Part shown: in pieces, positions 35,132 through 35,245 of the stretch
Layout of the letters: each line of letters starts with the position of its first letter
Numbering within the stretch: the stretch's first letter is position 1
IMG/VR virus record: IMGVR_UViG_3300010885_023942
Location: 1 to 35,245 of that record
Strand: one strand, 5' to 3'
Length of the DNA: 35,245 nt
From: a virus
Notes under the pieces: generated by a model
What the model saw: only the letters and a program-made list of their open reading frames with translations
Databases searched by the model: none
Told to the model about the DNA's origin: nothing
Program-made: the position numbers and the translations under genes

Positions 35132-35245
35132 ATGCCCGCCTGTCCGGATGACGGGAGGCCTCCTGCTCCGCGCGCATCCGCCGACACCGGAGCCGATCCA
35201 AGTGCACGCGTTCAACTCGAGCCTTCAGAATGGTCAGCCAGCGAA
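35132..35245 (+). CDS. Possible N-terminal part of a gene cut by the right edge
   Basis: ATG 35132 opens a frame of exactly 38 codons to the last base, ending QLEPSEWSASE. If base 35245 is joined to base 1 the frame continues VVVGFECRPWKMEAQS and stops in a GTGA overlap with the next gene. The N-terminal part is Pro/Ala/Asp-rich and weak on its own, so confidence is low. Confidence 0.3.
   Translation, partial: MPACPDDGRPPAPRASADTGADPSARVQLEPSEWSASE

Noticed and set aside
35025-35245. Arg-rich minus-strand frame open to the right edge
   Set aside because: Composition (many Arg and His) is typical of a shadow over GC-rich structured DNA, and there is no start or ribosome site.

Overview
The window reads as most or all of a temperate, short-tailed (podovirus-type) phage genome of about 35 kb. 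High G+C with strong G/C wobble, small XRE-repressor chemistry and a lysis cassette of the type seen in alphaproteobacterial (probably Hyphomicrobiales) prophages suggest an alphaproteobacterial host; that host call is inference. No bacterial housekeeping gene, tRNA, rRNA, CRISPR array or insertion sequence was seen.

Layout. (1) 1-3750, plus strand: a chain of very small genes coupled through ATGA/GTGA overlaps, including a NusG/KOW-type protein (802-1323) that is the best candidate for an antiterminator of the late genes, followed by a terminator-like hairpin, small membrane proteins, a four-helix membrane protein and a Cys-rich small protein. (2) 3837-10503, plus: packaging and head module (small and large terminase, P22-type portal, scaffold-like protein, N4-gp56-type major capsid protein, likely decoration protein). 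(3) 10552-12724: head completion, including a P22 gp10-like tail-stabilisation protein. (4) 12726-19016: five consecutive internal/ejection-type genes that share a short R-N-A-L motif, the last of which carries a zinc-peptidase HExxH site. (5) 19013-19225, minus: a small secreted Cys-rich moron. (6) 19287-24278: collagen-like tail fibre, polyglycine adhesin, a coiled-coil mini-protein and a fibre-assembly-like protein. (7) 24275-26214: lysis cassette (muramidase-like endolysin with a C-terminal membrane anchor, nested spanin pair, XhlA-like protein). (8) 26225-31530, minus: recombination and accessory operon with RecT, a RecT-partner coiled-coil protein and an HNH endonuclease. (9) 31531-33947, minus: candidate attP region, tyrosine integrase, AlpA-like excisionase and an Ala/Trp-Asp repeat protein. 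(10) 34046-34915: immunity region with a divergent XRE repressor and Cro-like gene, with three matching operator-like sites placed at two promoters of the same design. (11) 34916-35245: structured, apparently non-coding DNA.

How it works together. The repressor would silence both a leftward promoter (repeat protein, xis, int) and a rightward promoter (cro). In the order given, the rightward transcript runs off the right edge, while the left edge opens in the middle of the same kind of coupled small-gene chain and leads to the NusG-like gene and then the late genes. The simplest reading is that the window is a circular or terminally joined phage genome opened between cro and the antiterminator; a reading frame that stays open across the joined ends supports this but does not prove it. 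No recognisable replication initiator, helicase, primase or polymerase was found.
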